DNA of 28,609 nt from DATKCN01 sp035513175 (GTDB taxonomy: Bacteria; Chloroflexota; Chloroflexia; Thermomicrobiales; CFX8). The notes beneath the pieces were generated by a model. The model searched no databases, was not told the origin of the DNA, and was given only the letters and a program-made list of their open reading frames with translations. This document shows, piece after piece, positions 1 to 7,780 of this stretch (the first letter of the stretch is position 1; each line of letters begins with the position of its first letter). Position numbers and translations under genes: made by a program. Location: contig DATKCN010000122.1 of the NCBI GenBank assembly GCA_035513175.1, forward strand, positions 1-28,609, read 5' to 3'.

Positions 1-743
1 AGCCAGGCGAGTACATTACCAGCGTCGCCATCCAGAACGCTGTTCCAACCGGTGACGATGGTGAAGGTGTCGTCCTCAAGCAGATCGTCCGCCAGGTTAT
101 CGCCATCGCGATCGACGTGCCGGGCGAGCGCGCCCCAACCTTGGCAATCGACGGCGTGACGTATGGCGACGTCGGCTCGATGTCAGTTGTCGCCTTCGAC
201 GTACAGAATCCGGGCAACGTTCTACTCAAGCCTGTTGCTGAGATGGTTCTTTTTGACGCCGGTGGCGTAGAGGTAGATCGCCAGTCGATGCAGATGGGCT
301 CCTTTTACGCCTGGACTGACACCAAAGTCGAATTCGCATTTCGTGAGCGGCTGCCTGTTGGCAACTACACTGCTATCCTGACCGTGACCGACACAGCCAC
401 CGGCGCAACCGCCTCGACGGCTCAACCGCTTGGGGTGACCGTCCCAGAGGCCGTGGAAAGCATCATTATCCCGGCGCCCGCTGCGCAGACAACGGCTCCC
501 GTCGCATCCGCTGCCCCCGCGGCCAGCCAGCCATGGGCCCTCGTCGCCGTCGCCGTCGTCGCCACACTGGCCGTCGTTGGCGCCATCGCGGGCGGCATCG
601 TCCTGTTCCGCCGTCTCAAGTCCCGCCCACGAACCGAGCAGGCGCAGCCGGTTCACATACCCGCACCTGCCCCAGTGGCGACATCACTCACCGCGCTGGT
701 GAGCATCCGCAGGCTCGTCCCGCCAGGCTATTCGCAACACTGA
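1..743 (+). CDS. DUF916-like surface protein, C-terminal part (5' end outside window)
   Basis: The reading frame is already open at base 3 and runs to TGA at 741-743, so the gene begins before the window. The first visible residues (PGEYITSVAIQNAVP, then a VVLKQIVRQVIAIAIDVPGE stretch) match the end of the DUF916 (WxL-protein peptidoglycan-binding-like) domain. A second beta-rich domain follows, resembling the DUF3324-like partner (NPGNVLLKPVAEMVLFDAGG ... LPVGNYTAILTVTD). After an Ala/Pro-rich linker comes one hydrophobic membrane segment (PWALVAVAVVATLAVVGAIA), then a basic stretch (FRRLKSR) and a Pro-rich tail. The protein is therefore probably anchored in the membrane with its domains outside. 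The WxL-like gene 93 bp downstream supports a two-protein surface complex. The family call rests on remembered family patterns, and the N-terminus is unseen. Confidence 0.7.
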   Translation, partial: PGEYITSVAIQNAVPTGDDGEGVVLKQIVRQVIAIAIDVPGERAPTLAIDGVTYGDVGSMSVVAFDVQNPGNVLLKPVAEMVLFDAGGVEVDRQSMQMGSFYAWTDTKVEFAFRERLPVGNYTAILTVTDTATGATASTAQPLGVTVPEAVESIIIPAPAAQTTAPVASAAPAASQPWALVAVAVVATLAVVGAIAGGIVLFRRLKSRPRTEQAQPVHIPAPAPVATSLTALVSIRRLVPPGYSQH

Positions 744-836
744 TCGAGTGCCGTCGTGCCCCGGCGGAGTGGAGGGACCGATGCTCAAAGTGCGCCCTGT
801 GAAAATAGCGTGGAGTTAACAGAGGAAGTCATGGAT

Positions 837-1400
837 ATGCCGTTGCCGCGATCTACATTAAGAGTGTGCCGGACTGGAATGCTGGGAGGATTGCTTCTGG
901 CCGGCGCGTTGCTGGCTGCCGCCATGGCGAACGGTACCATCGTCCAGGCGCTCGACGGCGGCACACGTTCGGCAAGCATCGCCGGCGCCTCGCTCGGTGC
1001 GCTCAGCTACTCCCACACCAGCCAGGTCAGCACTGGCTCCGTGACGCTGACGGTCGATGACAGCACCGGCTCAGATCTGGGCTGGAACGTCACGGTTCAG
1101 TCGTCAGCTCTCGCCTACACCGGCTCGTTCAGCGGCGTCCCGCTGGCGGCCTCCAACCTGCTGATCGGCATGCCCGGCGCGCCTGCGGTGGTGACCGGCC
1201 AGGCCATCGACGGGGCGAACGGCCCGCTGGCCGCCAGCGGAGGCACACTCGACACCCCACGCAAGGTCATCTACGCCAACGCTGGCTACGGCAAAGGCCA
1301 GTACACGCAGTCGCTCCCTGTCGAGTTGACCGTTCCTGGCATGACGATCGCCGGCACATACACCGCCACACTCATCGTCGACATCACCGCCGGTCCGTAA
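837..1400 (+). CDS. secreted WxL-like domain protein
   Basis: 187-aa protein. I chose ATG 837 because an AGAGGAAG ribosome binding site at 821-828 is 8 bases upstream; ATG 831 in the same frame would be only 2 bases away. The N-terminus is a clear signal peptide: basic residues (RSTLRVCR), a hydrophobic core (MLGGLLLAGALLAAAMA), then a likely cleavage near VQA-LDGG. The mature part is small, polar and beta-rich. GWNVTVQSS sits where WxL domains carry their first Trp-x-Leu, and the C-terminus AGTYTATLIVDITAGP resembles the family ending, in which a second WxL normally follows AGTYT. Here the second Trp is absent (IVDI). With the DUF916-like gene upstream it probably forms a cell-surface complex. 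It is closed by a hairpin at 1427-1460. The exact ligand cannot be told. Confidence 0.68.
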   Translation: MPLPRSTLRVCRTGMLGGLLLAGALLAAAMANGTIVQALDGGTRSASIAGASLGALSYSHTSQVSTGSVTLTVDDSTGSDLGWNVTVQSSALAYTGSFSGVPLAASNLLIGMPGAPAVVTGQAIDGANGPLAASGGTLDTPRKVIYANAGYGKGQYTQSLPVELTVPGMTIAGTYTATLIVDITAGP

Positions 1401-1426
1401 CCTCGCTTACTCCTATCCCCTTACCT

Positions 1427-1460
1427 GGAGCTCCCCGCCCGGCAACGGACGGGGAGCTCC
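1427..1460 (+). terminator. hairpin terminator-like structure after the WxL-like gene
   Basis: Perfect 11-bp inverted repeat: GGAGCTCCCCG at 1427-1437 and CGGGGAGCTCC at 1450-1460, with a 12-base loop, starting 26 bases after the TAA. No T-run follows, so it is either a weak intrinsic terminator or a 3'-end-protecting hairpin. Confidence 0.6.
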
Positions 1461-1505
1461 ATCATTGCGTGGCCCCTGGCAGCACGGGTCCAAGCCTCAC
1501 CATAC

Positions 1506-1534
1506 GTGACAAACAACCCTGTGAACGGTATCCT
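1506..1534 (+). promoter_or_regulatory. putative sigma70-type promoter for the OPRT-like gene
   Basis: GTGACA (1506-1511; five of six matches to TTGACA), a 17-base spacer, then TATCCT (1529-1534; four of six matches to TATAAT). It lies about 95 bases before the GTG start at 1630 and directly before two palindromes at 1544-1583, which would fall in the first transcribed bases. It is predicted from sequence only. Confidence 0.45.
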
Positions 1535-1543
1535 GTGCTGATT

Positions 1544-1583
1544 ATGACGCGTCATTCTGGCTGGAGGGGCTATGACGTGTCAT
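1544..1583. promoter_or_regulatory. paired palindromic operator sites
   Basis: ATGACGCGTCAT at 1544-1555 is a perfect 12-bp palindrome. ATGACGTGTCAT at 1572-1583 is the same sequence with one change. Their centres are 28 bp apart. They sit between the predicted promoter and the ribosome binding site (GGGAGGGG, 1614-1621) of the OPRT-like gene. Two copies of a palindrome in a leader are typical of binding sites for a dimeric repressor. The regulator is unknown; no adjacent gene encodes an obvious one. Confidence 0.5.
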
Positions 1584-1629
1584 CACGCGTTGACACGAGG
1601 GCCTGGGCCCTTCGGGAGGGGATAACCGG

Positions 1630-2322
1630 GTGCTGTTCGGCGTAGATTCCAACCTCGACCTTGCGCAGGCGCTGTTCGATCTCGGTGGAGTGCAGTTCGG
1701 CGAGTTCGACCTCGGCCCAACCGCTGGAATGTCACCGATCTACATCAACCCGCGCGTGCTGATCAGCGAGCCTGCCATGCTACGCCGCATCGCGCGCATG
1801 ATCCACACCGAGATTCAGGCCGACCGCACGCGCCGCCGACCGCGGCTGTCGTCGTTCCGGGCTGTGGCGGGCGTGCCAATGGGCGGCCTGCACATCGCCA
1901 CCGCCTACGCGCTCGAAAGCGACACGCCGCTGATCTACCTGCGGCCGTCTCCGACCCATGCCGGCGCGGCGGACGCGATCATCGAGGGCCGGGTCATCCT
2001 TGGTCAGTCGGCTCTGGTGATTGACGACCTGATGACCGGCGGTCGCTCGATCATGTCCACCGCCGAGCAGCTCGACCTGGCGGGCATGACCGTGCGCGAC
2101 GCGATCGTGCTGATCGATCGCGAGCAGGGTGGAACCGAACGGCTACACGAGCTGGGATGCCGCGTCACGCCGATTCTGCGACTGCGGACCATGCTGAACT
2201 ACTACCACTCGAACGATCTGATCGATGAAGCCATGTTCGAGCGCTGCGTCGCGTACCTGCGCCGCGACAGCCTGCCGGCGCCTCGCGACGCCGTACTGGA
2301 CGAGCGTCCCAACGAGCCGTAA
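1630..2322 (+). CDS. orotate phosphoribosyltransferase-like protein (PRT type I fold)
   Basis: 230 aa from GTG 1630, with GGGAGGGG 8 bases upstream. The PRPP-binding loop is clear: ALVIDDLMTGGRS (about residues 130-142), the type I phosphoribosyltransferase signature. The upstream VAGVPMGGLHIATAYAL matches the OPRT segment that precedes the flexible loop. In enteric PyrE the loop reads about RKEAKDHG and carries the catalytic lysine; here the equivalent is RPSPTHAG, with no lysine. Normal OPRT activity (orotate + PRPP to OMP) is therefore doubtful. It may use another base, or act as a PRPP or pyrimidine sensor. No other pyrimidine gene is nearby. A private promoter and two palindromic operators precede it, and a histidine kinase follows after 91 bp. 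The fold is well supported; the substrate is not. Confidence 0.72.
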   Translation: MLFGVDSNLDLAQALFDLGGVQFGEFDLGPTAGMSPIYINPRVLISEPAMLRRIARMIHTEIQADRTRRRPRLSSFRAVAGVPMGGLHIATAYALESDTPLIYLRPSPTHAGAADAIIEGRVILGQSALVIDDLMTGGRSIMSTAEQLDLAGMTVRDAIVLIDREQGGTERLHELGCRVTPILRLRTMLNYYHSNDLIDEAMFERCVAYLRRDSLPAPRDAVLDERPNEP

Positions 2323-2413
2323 CCTTGGGAGGCGACCGCGTCCAATCGTGTCCGTTCATAGCCGATAACGCTTGCAGCAACGGTTCCAATCCGGCCGGCA
2401 GGAGCCCACTCCC

Positions 2414-4960
2414 ATGTCCAGATCGGCCTCGAATCGAGCAGCCTCCCCCGGCGCCACGCCTGGCGCCTCCCAGCCGGCCGCGCCCGTGACGCGGCCGGAA
2501 GACCGCCCTGGGAGCCGCGAGTTGGCGACGATGAACCTGCTCGTTGAGAATCTCTCCGACGGCGTCATTCTGCTCGACGAGGCCGGAATCGCGATCGACG
2601 CAAACGCGGCTGCCACCCGGCTGTTCGGAGAAGAGATCCCGCTTGGCGTGCACGTCACCGAGGTCGCGGCGCGCTATGCGATTCGCACGATTGATGGCGG
2701 CGCGCTGCCCGTCGACCGCCTGCCGAGCATGCGCGCCCTGCTGGGCGAATCCGTGCGCGGCGCGGAGTTGTCCCTCACCCAGCCTGGTGGGGCGACGGGC
2801 CACGTCTCGGTCAGCGCCAGCCCGGTGATCGTGCGCGGCGGGCGGCGCGGCGCGCTGATCATCCTGAGCGACATCAGCGAGCGCGTGCGGCGCGATCGGG
2901 AAGCGGTGGCTTTCCGGGTACTCTCCCAGCAGCTCGCCTCATCCGAGCAGGACGTGCATGCCGTGTATCACACCGTCGTGTCGCGCATCGCCGAGATAAC
3001 CGGCGCGACCCTGGTCCGGCTGATGCTGTACGATCCGGAAACCCATACCTTGCGCCGCATGGACACCGGGCGGGGGCGTGCGCGGCGCCCGGAAGTGATC
3101 GGACTGGCCTCGAACGCGATTGAGGCGCTGGCTGCGCGGACGCGGCTGCCGGTCGTCGTGCCGGACTTCGCGCAGTACGAGCAGGAGGGTGTCAAACGAG
3201 ACCGCGCGTCCGGCAGCGCCATCGCCGTGCCGCTCGTCGTGCGTGACGAACTGATCGGATCACTTTCCTACGATCTGCCGCACCCTCACCCGTTTGACGA
3301 CGCGGAGATCGCCTTCCTGGGGATGATCGCGTCGCAGTCGGCGGTCGCCATCTACAACGCCACGCTGTTCCAGCAGCGCAGCCTGGAGCGGGCGTTCCTG
3401 AAAGACATCATCGACCATCTCCCGGCAGGACTCGTCGTGTTCGAGGTGGCGCGTCCACGCTGGCCGGACGTTAACGGACCGCCCGACTATCGCATCACGA
3501 TGATCAACGCGCTCGCGGCGCGTTATGTCGCTCCAGCGCTGGCCGTTCGCGCCCGCGCGGCGCGCCGGGGGGGTGACGGCGTCAGCATCCGGCGCCTGGC
3601 GCGCGACGAGCAGGCGCGGCGGCTCATCGAGTGGCTCGATCTCGCCGTCGAGCGAGGCGAGATCGTCATGTCCGAGGAAGTAGCGTTCGATGGCTACGCT
3701 GGCGGGCAGCGCGCGCCCAACTTCTGGACCGGCGCCGTCGTGCCGCTACGCGACGCCAACGGTCCGGTTCGTGAATTGGTGCTGCTGGCGTCGAACGTGA
3801 CCGAACAGGTCGCGACGCGCCGCCGCGTGGAGGAACTGGTGCGCATTGCCGGGTCGCGGGCTGCCGAGATCGAAGCGACCGTAAGCGCCATGACCGACGC
3901 GGTCATTGTCTGCGACGCGGCCGGAAGCATCCGCCTCGTCAACCAGGCGGCGCTGGAGACGTACGGCGTCGAATCGCTCGCCGAGCTGATTCGCATTGAT
4001 GGCATCGATGAGCTGGTCCACCTGCGTCACACGAACGGCGACCCGGTCTCGGTCGAGAATCGACCGCTGGTTCGGGCGCTGACCGGCGACACGCTGCAGG
4101 AGGACTACACCGTCTTCCATCACGGCCTGGGGAGCGACGTGCACCGGCGGGCCAGCGCCGCGCCGGTGCGCGACGACGGCGGTGAGATCATCGGCGCGGT
4201 CATGGTGGAGACTGACATTACCGGGCTGATCGAGGTGGACCGGCTCAAGGACGAGTTCTTCTCGATGGCGGCCCACGAGCTGCGCACGCCCCTCACCGCG
4301 ATCCGCGGCTACACGCAGATCCTGGAGCGCAGGGTCACCTCAGACGATCCGTTGACGTCGAAGGCCATCGCGACGCTCCTCGATCAGGAAGACCGCATGG
4401 AACGGCTGATCAACGAGCTGCTCGATGTTGCCCGCATCGAGTCCGGTCAGCTTGACTTTCGCTATCACGAATTTGACCTTGCCGAGCTGCTTGAGCGCCT
4501 GGTGGCGGACATCAGTCATTCGGGCACGACGCATAAGCTGTCGCTGCGGGTCGAGCCGCCGGAGATCGTCGGCCGCTGGGACCGGGACCGCCTGGAGCAG
4601 GTGTTCAGCAACCTGTTGACGAACGCGATCAAGTACAGCCCGATGGGCACGCCGGTCGACGTGACGGCTGGCTGGCTGGGCGGCTTGAGCAATCCAGTGA
4701 CCGTGTCCATCACCGATCGCGGGATCGGCATTGCCCAGGAACACGTCCCACGGCTGTTCGCCCGCTACAGCCGCGTCGGGGACGCCGATCATTACCGGCA
4801 GAGCGGGCTGGGCCTCGGGCTGTATATCACGAAGCAGATCGTCGACGCGCATGGCGGCACGATCTCCCTGCGGAGCGAGCCCGGCCAGGGCTCCACGTTC
4901 ACCGTCTCGCTGCCCGTCCGTCCGCGACGCCGCGCCCGGTCGCCGCGCCTGCCGCTGTAG
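2414..4960 (+). CDS. multi-sensor PAS/GAF histidine kinase
   Basis: 848 aa from ATG 2414, with AGGAG at 2400-2404. An in-frame TTG at 2372 has no comparable site. Order of domains: a Pro/Ala-rich start, PAS (about 37-135), GAF (about 178-315, beginning DVHAVYHTVVSRIAEITGA), a second PAS-like region (about 326-475), a third PAS (about 483-605), then HisKA with phospho-accepting His621 in FFSMAAHELRTPLTAIRGY. The ATPase domain has an N-box with Asn737 (SNLLTNAIKYSP), a G1 box with Asp768 (DRGIGI) and a G2 box (GLGLGLYITKQIV). No membrane segment is visible, so it is probably cytoplasmic and senses small ligands or redox state. No response regulator gene adjoins it, so it is an orphan kinase here. 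It converges with the NHL-repeat gene. Confidence 0.93.
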   Translation: MSRSASNRAASPGATPGASQPAAPVTRPEDRPGSRELATMNLLVENLSDGVILLDEAGIAIDANAAATRLFGEEIPLGVHVTEVAARYAIRTIDGGALPVDRLPSMRALLGESVRGAELSLTQPGGATGHVSVSASPVIVRGGRRGALIILSDISERVRRDREAVAFRVLSQQLASSEQDVHAVYHTVVSRIAEITGATLVRLMLYDPETHTLRRMDTGRGRARRPEVIGLASNAIEALAARTRLPVVVPDFAQYEQEGVKRDRASGSAIAVPLVVRDELIGSLSYDLPHPHPFDDAEIAFLGMIASQSAVAIYNATLFQQRSLERAFLKDIIDHLPAGLVVFEVARPRWPDVNGPPDYRITMINALAARYVAPALAVRARAARRGGDGVSIRRLARDEQARRLIEWLDLAVERGEIVMSEEVAFDGYAGGQRAPNFWTGAVVPLRDANGPVRELVLLASNVTEQVATRRRVEELVRIAGSRAAEIEATVSAMTDAVIVCDAAGSIRLVNQAALETYGVESLAELIRIDGIDELVHLRHTNGDPVSVENRPLVRALTGDTLQEDYTVFHHGLGSDVHRRASAAPVRDDGGEIIGAVMVETDITGLIEVDRLKDEFFSMAAHELRTPLTAIRGYTQILERRVTSDDPLTSKAIATLLDQEDRMERLINELLDVARIESGQLDFRYHEFDLAELLERLVADISHSGTTHKLSLRVEPPEIVGRWDRDRLEQVFSNLLTNAIKYSPMGTPVDVTAGWLGGLSNPVTVSITDRGIGIAQEHVPRLFARYSRVGDADHYRQSGLGLGLYITKQIVDAHGGTISLRSEPGQGSTFTVSLPVRPRRRARSPRLPL

Positions 4961-5011
4961 CCGGCGGCGCTCCTGCGCCTGCGTCGCGTCAGGTCACTGA
5001 TCCAATCCGCG

Positions 5012-5857
5012 CTAGACACGCGCGAACTTGTGGACCCGTTGCCCTTCCAGCACCTCGGTCACGTACAGCGAACCCTCCGAGTCCAGCCAGACCGAATGCG
5101 GGGCGACGAACTCGCCCGGCTCGCGCTTCTCCTTGCCGCCAATGCGGGCGATGACGTGGTCATCAGCATCGTAGATCGTCGTCCGGGACGCCAGCTCTGA
5201 AACGTATCGCACGCCGTCTGCGTCCACCACGATGTCCGTCGGCCGCCGGGCAGCAATCTTCCCGAGGTACAGCCCGTCGAGCGAAAAGCGCTGGATGCGC
5301 CAGTTCTCGCGGTCGCAAATGTAGACGCACTCCTGCCCGCGCCAGTCCGTGATCCAGACGCCGTGCGGCAGGCGGAACTGCCCCGGCGCGACGCCCGGCT
5401 CTCCCCAGGTCGCGATGCGCTCTCCGCCAGCCGAGAAGTGATGCACGTTGGCGTTTCCGTACCCGTCGGAGACGTAGATGTCGCCGTTGGACGCCACGGC
5501 GGCGTCGGTCGGCCGGTTGAATGGAGCACCCTTCACCGACCACACCCGCTCACCATCCAGCGTCGTGCGCGCCATCTCGTTCGCGTCCCGATCGACGATC
5601 AGCAGGTACTCCCCATCGCCGTCGCTTCCAACGTAGACCGAGTGGATGTCCTGAAAGCGATCGTCCTCCGGCCATGCTCCCAGCATCTCGCCAGCGGTGC
5701 TGAAAATCGACACCTGCGGCGCGATGCGCTGAAAGATCATGACCCGGTCATTTGAATCGACAATGACCTGAACTACCTGCCCCCAGCGCATGCCCTCCGG
5801 CATGGATGGCCAATCCTCGATGACCTCGTAGCGACGATCTCCCGCGCCAACTTCCAT
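5012..5857 (-). CDS. NHL-repeat beta-propeller protein (PAL-like)
   Basis: 281 aa. I chose ATG 5857 because AAGGAGG sits 5 bases before it; an earlier in-frame ATG at 5914 lacks a good site. The protein consists of repeated NHL blades, for example RPTDAAVASNGDIYVSDGYG, QFRLPHGVWITDW and APHSVWLDSEGSLYVTEVL. The blade with HHFSAGGERIATWGEPG followed by FRLPHGVWI is close to bacterial proteins annotated as peptidyl-alpha-hydroxyglycine amidating lyase-like. No signal peptide is seen. NHL propellers mostly bind partners or sugars; enzymatic activity is not shown. It lies 186 bp downstream of the GGT-family gene on the same strand, so it may be a late member of that operon or have its own promoter. 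Confidence 0.82.
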   Translation of the reverse strand: MEVGAGDRRYEVIEDWPSMPEGMRWGQVVQVIVDSNDRVMIFQRIAPQVSIFSTAGEMLGAWPEDDRFQDIHSVYVGSDGDGEYLLIVDRDANEMARTTLDGERVWSVKGAPFNRPTDAAVASNGDIYVSDGYGNANVHHFSAGGERIATWGEPGVAPGQFRLPHGVWITDWRGQECVYICDRENWRIQRFSLDGLYLGKIAARRPTDIVVDADGVRYVSELASRTTIYDADDHVIARIGGKEKREPGEFVAPHSVWLDSEGSLYVTEVLEGQRVHKFARV

Positions 5858-5926
5858 CACGCCCTCCTTCGTCCGTGCGCGTACGGTATGCGGCGAGAGT
5901 ACGGCAGTTTCCATCTGAACGCCAGA

Positions 5927-5956
5927 GCGTAGCGGTCGCTGTCTCGATCGCTACGC
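5927..5956 (-). terminator. 8-bp hairpin between GGT-family and NHL genes
   Basis: GCGTAGCG at 5927-5934 and CGCTACGC at 5949-5956 form a perfect inverted repeat with a 14-base loop. It lies 87 bases downstream of the GGT-family stop codon in the direction of transcription. It has no T-run, so it may be a terminator, a processing site or a regulatory palindrome for the NHL gene. Confidence 0.35.
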
Positions 5957-6043
5957 GTGACATGTCGTCATATGAAATCGGTGTACGGGACGAAGGGCAC
6001 TGGCGTGGCGCCTTTGCCGTGCCCGATCCGCGGTCCTCGCCGC

Positions 6044-7744
6044 TTACATCCCGGCCGCAATCCCGATCCCAAACGGGTCTGCGCCGCCGTAGCGCACCCC
6101 GGTCTCCGGATCGACCTGGACGCCGGTCGGGCTGGCGAATGCGCGCGGAGCAAAGGCCGGCTCAGCGTCGACGACGGTGTGCCCCATCGCGCGCAGCCGG
6201 TCGCGGGTGGCCTGGCTGACCTGGGTGTCAACCAATAGCTCTGGTCCTGAGCAGTCGACCAGCGGCGCCTGGCAGGCGGACTGGATGTCGAGGTCGAAGT
6301 CGATCACGTCCAGCGCCATCTGCATGCAGGTGTCGATGATGCGGCGTCCGCCCGGAGCTCCGACTGCCAGCACCGGCGTGCCGTCCTTCACGGCGATGAT
6401 GTGTGCCATGTTCGAGGCGGGGCGCTTCCACGGCCCGATTGAATTGGCGCGCCCTGGCGCCGGCTCGAACAGCGCCATGCTGTCGTTCATCAGCACGCCC
6501 GCCCCAGGGATGGTGACGGCCGAGCCGAAGATCAGCGTGAGGGTCTGCGTGACCGACACCATGTTGCCTTCCGCGTCGACGACCGAGAGGTGGGTGGTGC
6601 AGCCGCCGTCCGCGGTGACTGCCATCTCGCGGGTGATGCCCGCGCGTCCCGCGATGCCTTGCCCCGGCTGCGGGCTCGACGCCCGGTTCGCTTCGATCTC
6701 GGCGCGGCGCTCGTCGCCGTACTCCTTCGACGCCAGCCGGTCCCAGTCGATGTCGACCCAGTCTGGATCGCCGACATACTTGAAGCGGTCCGCGAAGGAA
6801 CGGCGGCTGGCTTCTGCTATGTGGTGCAGCGTGGTGGCGGTGTTGAGCCCCGTCCCGCGAATATTGAGGCCATCGAGGATGTTGAACGACTCAGCCAGTG
6901 TGATGCCGCCACCCTGGAATGGCAACAGCACCAGCTCGTGCCCCTGGTATTCGATCACCAGCGGCTCGACCACGGTCGGCTCGAAGCGTGCCAGGTCGTC
7001 GGTGGTCATGATGCCGCCGACGCTCTGCAGGTGATCGGCGATGCACTCGGCGGTCTCGCCGCGATAGAAGCCGTCGCGCCCGTGGGACGCTATGCGCCGC
7101 AGGGTATTCGCCAGCTCCGGCTGACGGATGCGCGGCAACGGCTGGCCGAAGAGCGGGGCGGGCGGTCCGCCGCTGCCCAGGTAGACCTTGGTCGTCTCAG
7201 GGTCGCGGCGGATCACTGCCTGCTGTGAGGCCAGCAGCATGCCGTTGTACCAGTTGACCTCAAAACCCTCGTCGGCGCAGCGGATGGCCGCCTGAATGAC
7301 CTCGCCGATCTCCTTCGTGCCGTGCTGTTCGAGCGCGAGCGCCATGCCGGCCACCATGCCGGGCACGAGGACGGACAATGGCCCATATTCGTTCGCGCGA
7401 TCCCTGACGCCGCCAAAGCCGACCACCGTGCGGGCGTCGTCGGTCATCTCGAACATGTCGGCCCTGGCTGCCTGCGGCGCCCGGCCGAAGTAGTCGATCA
7501 CTACGCGTTCGCCGCTGGACTTCTGGATCGTCATGAAGCCAACGCCGCCGATGCCGCTCATCCACGGTTCTACGACGCCGACCGCGAAGGCCGTGGCGGC
7601 GGCCGCGTCTACTGCGTTGCCGCCGCTGGCGAGGATGTCGAGCCCCGCCTGCACCGCCCAGGGATGCTTGGCCGCCACCATGACGTTCTTCGACACCGCC
7701 AGATCGCGTGTGACTCGCAGCGTAGTTTCTCGACCGTGTGCCAT
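6044..7744 (-). CDS. gamma-glutamyltransferase-family Ntn-hydrolase, probably altered specificity
   Basis: 566 aa from ATG 7744, with GGGGAGGG upstream. Full-length GGT fold: N-terminal ASGGNAVDAAAATAFAVGVVEP, the self-cleavage site GGCTTHLSVVD with predicted nucleophile Thr383, and the oxyanion region VGAPGGRRII. GGT enzymes cut themselves before this Thr and then transfer or hydrolyse gamma-glutamyl groups. Several residues that hold the glutamyl group in E. coli GGT are changed: the Arg of REMAP becomes Phe (YFGRAP), the Asn of TLNTTFG becomes Thr (TLTLIFG), the Gln and Asp of NNQMDDF become Ser and Leu (NDSMALF), and one Ser of LSSMSP becomes Asn (ASNMAH). It may therefore be an acylase or amidase on another substrate. 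No signal peptide is seen, so it is likely cytoplasmic. It follows the RraA-like gene by 36 bp in the peptide-transport operon. Confidence 0.88.
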   Translation of the reverse strand: MAHGRETTLRVTRDLAVSKNVMVAAKHPWAVQAGLDILASGGNAVDAAAATAFAVGVVEPWMSGIGGVGFMTIQKSSGERVVIDYFGRAPQAARADMFEMTDDARTVVGFGGVRDRANEYGPLSVLVPGMVAGMALALEQHGTKEIGEVIQAAIRCADEGFEVNWYNGMLLASQQAVIRRDPETTKVYLGSGGPPAPLFGQPLPRIRQPELANTLRRIASHGRDGFYRGETAECIADHLQSVGGIMTTDDLARFEPTVVEPLVIEYQGHELVLLPFQGGGITLAESFNILDGLNIRGTGLNTATTLHHIAEASRRSFADRFKYVGDPDWVDIDWDRLASKEYGDERRAEIEANRASSPQPGQGIAGRAGITREMAVTADGGCTTHLSVVDAEGNMVSVTQTLTLIFGSAVTIPGAGVLMNDSMALFEPAPGRANSIGPWKRPASNMAHIIAVKDGTPVLAVGAPGGRRIIDTCMQMALDVIDFDLDIQSACQAPLVDCSGPELLVDTQVSQATRDRLRAMGHTVVDAEPAFAPRAFASPTGVQVDPETGVRYGGADPFGIGIAAGM

Positions 7745-7780
7745 GCTCGTGTCCCTCCCCGCTGTCTCGATCCGTGAAAG

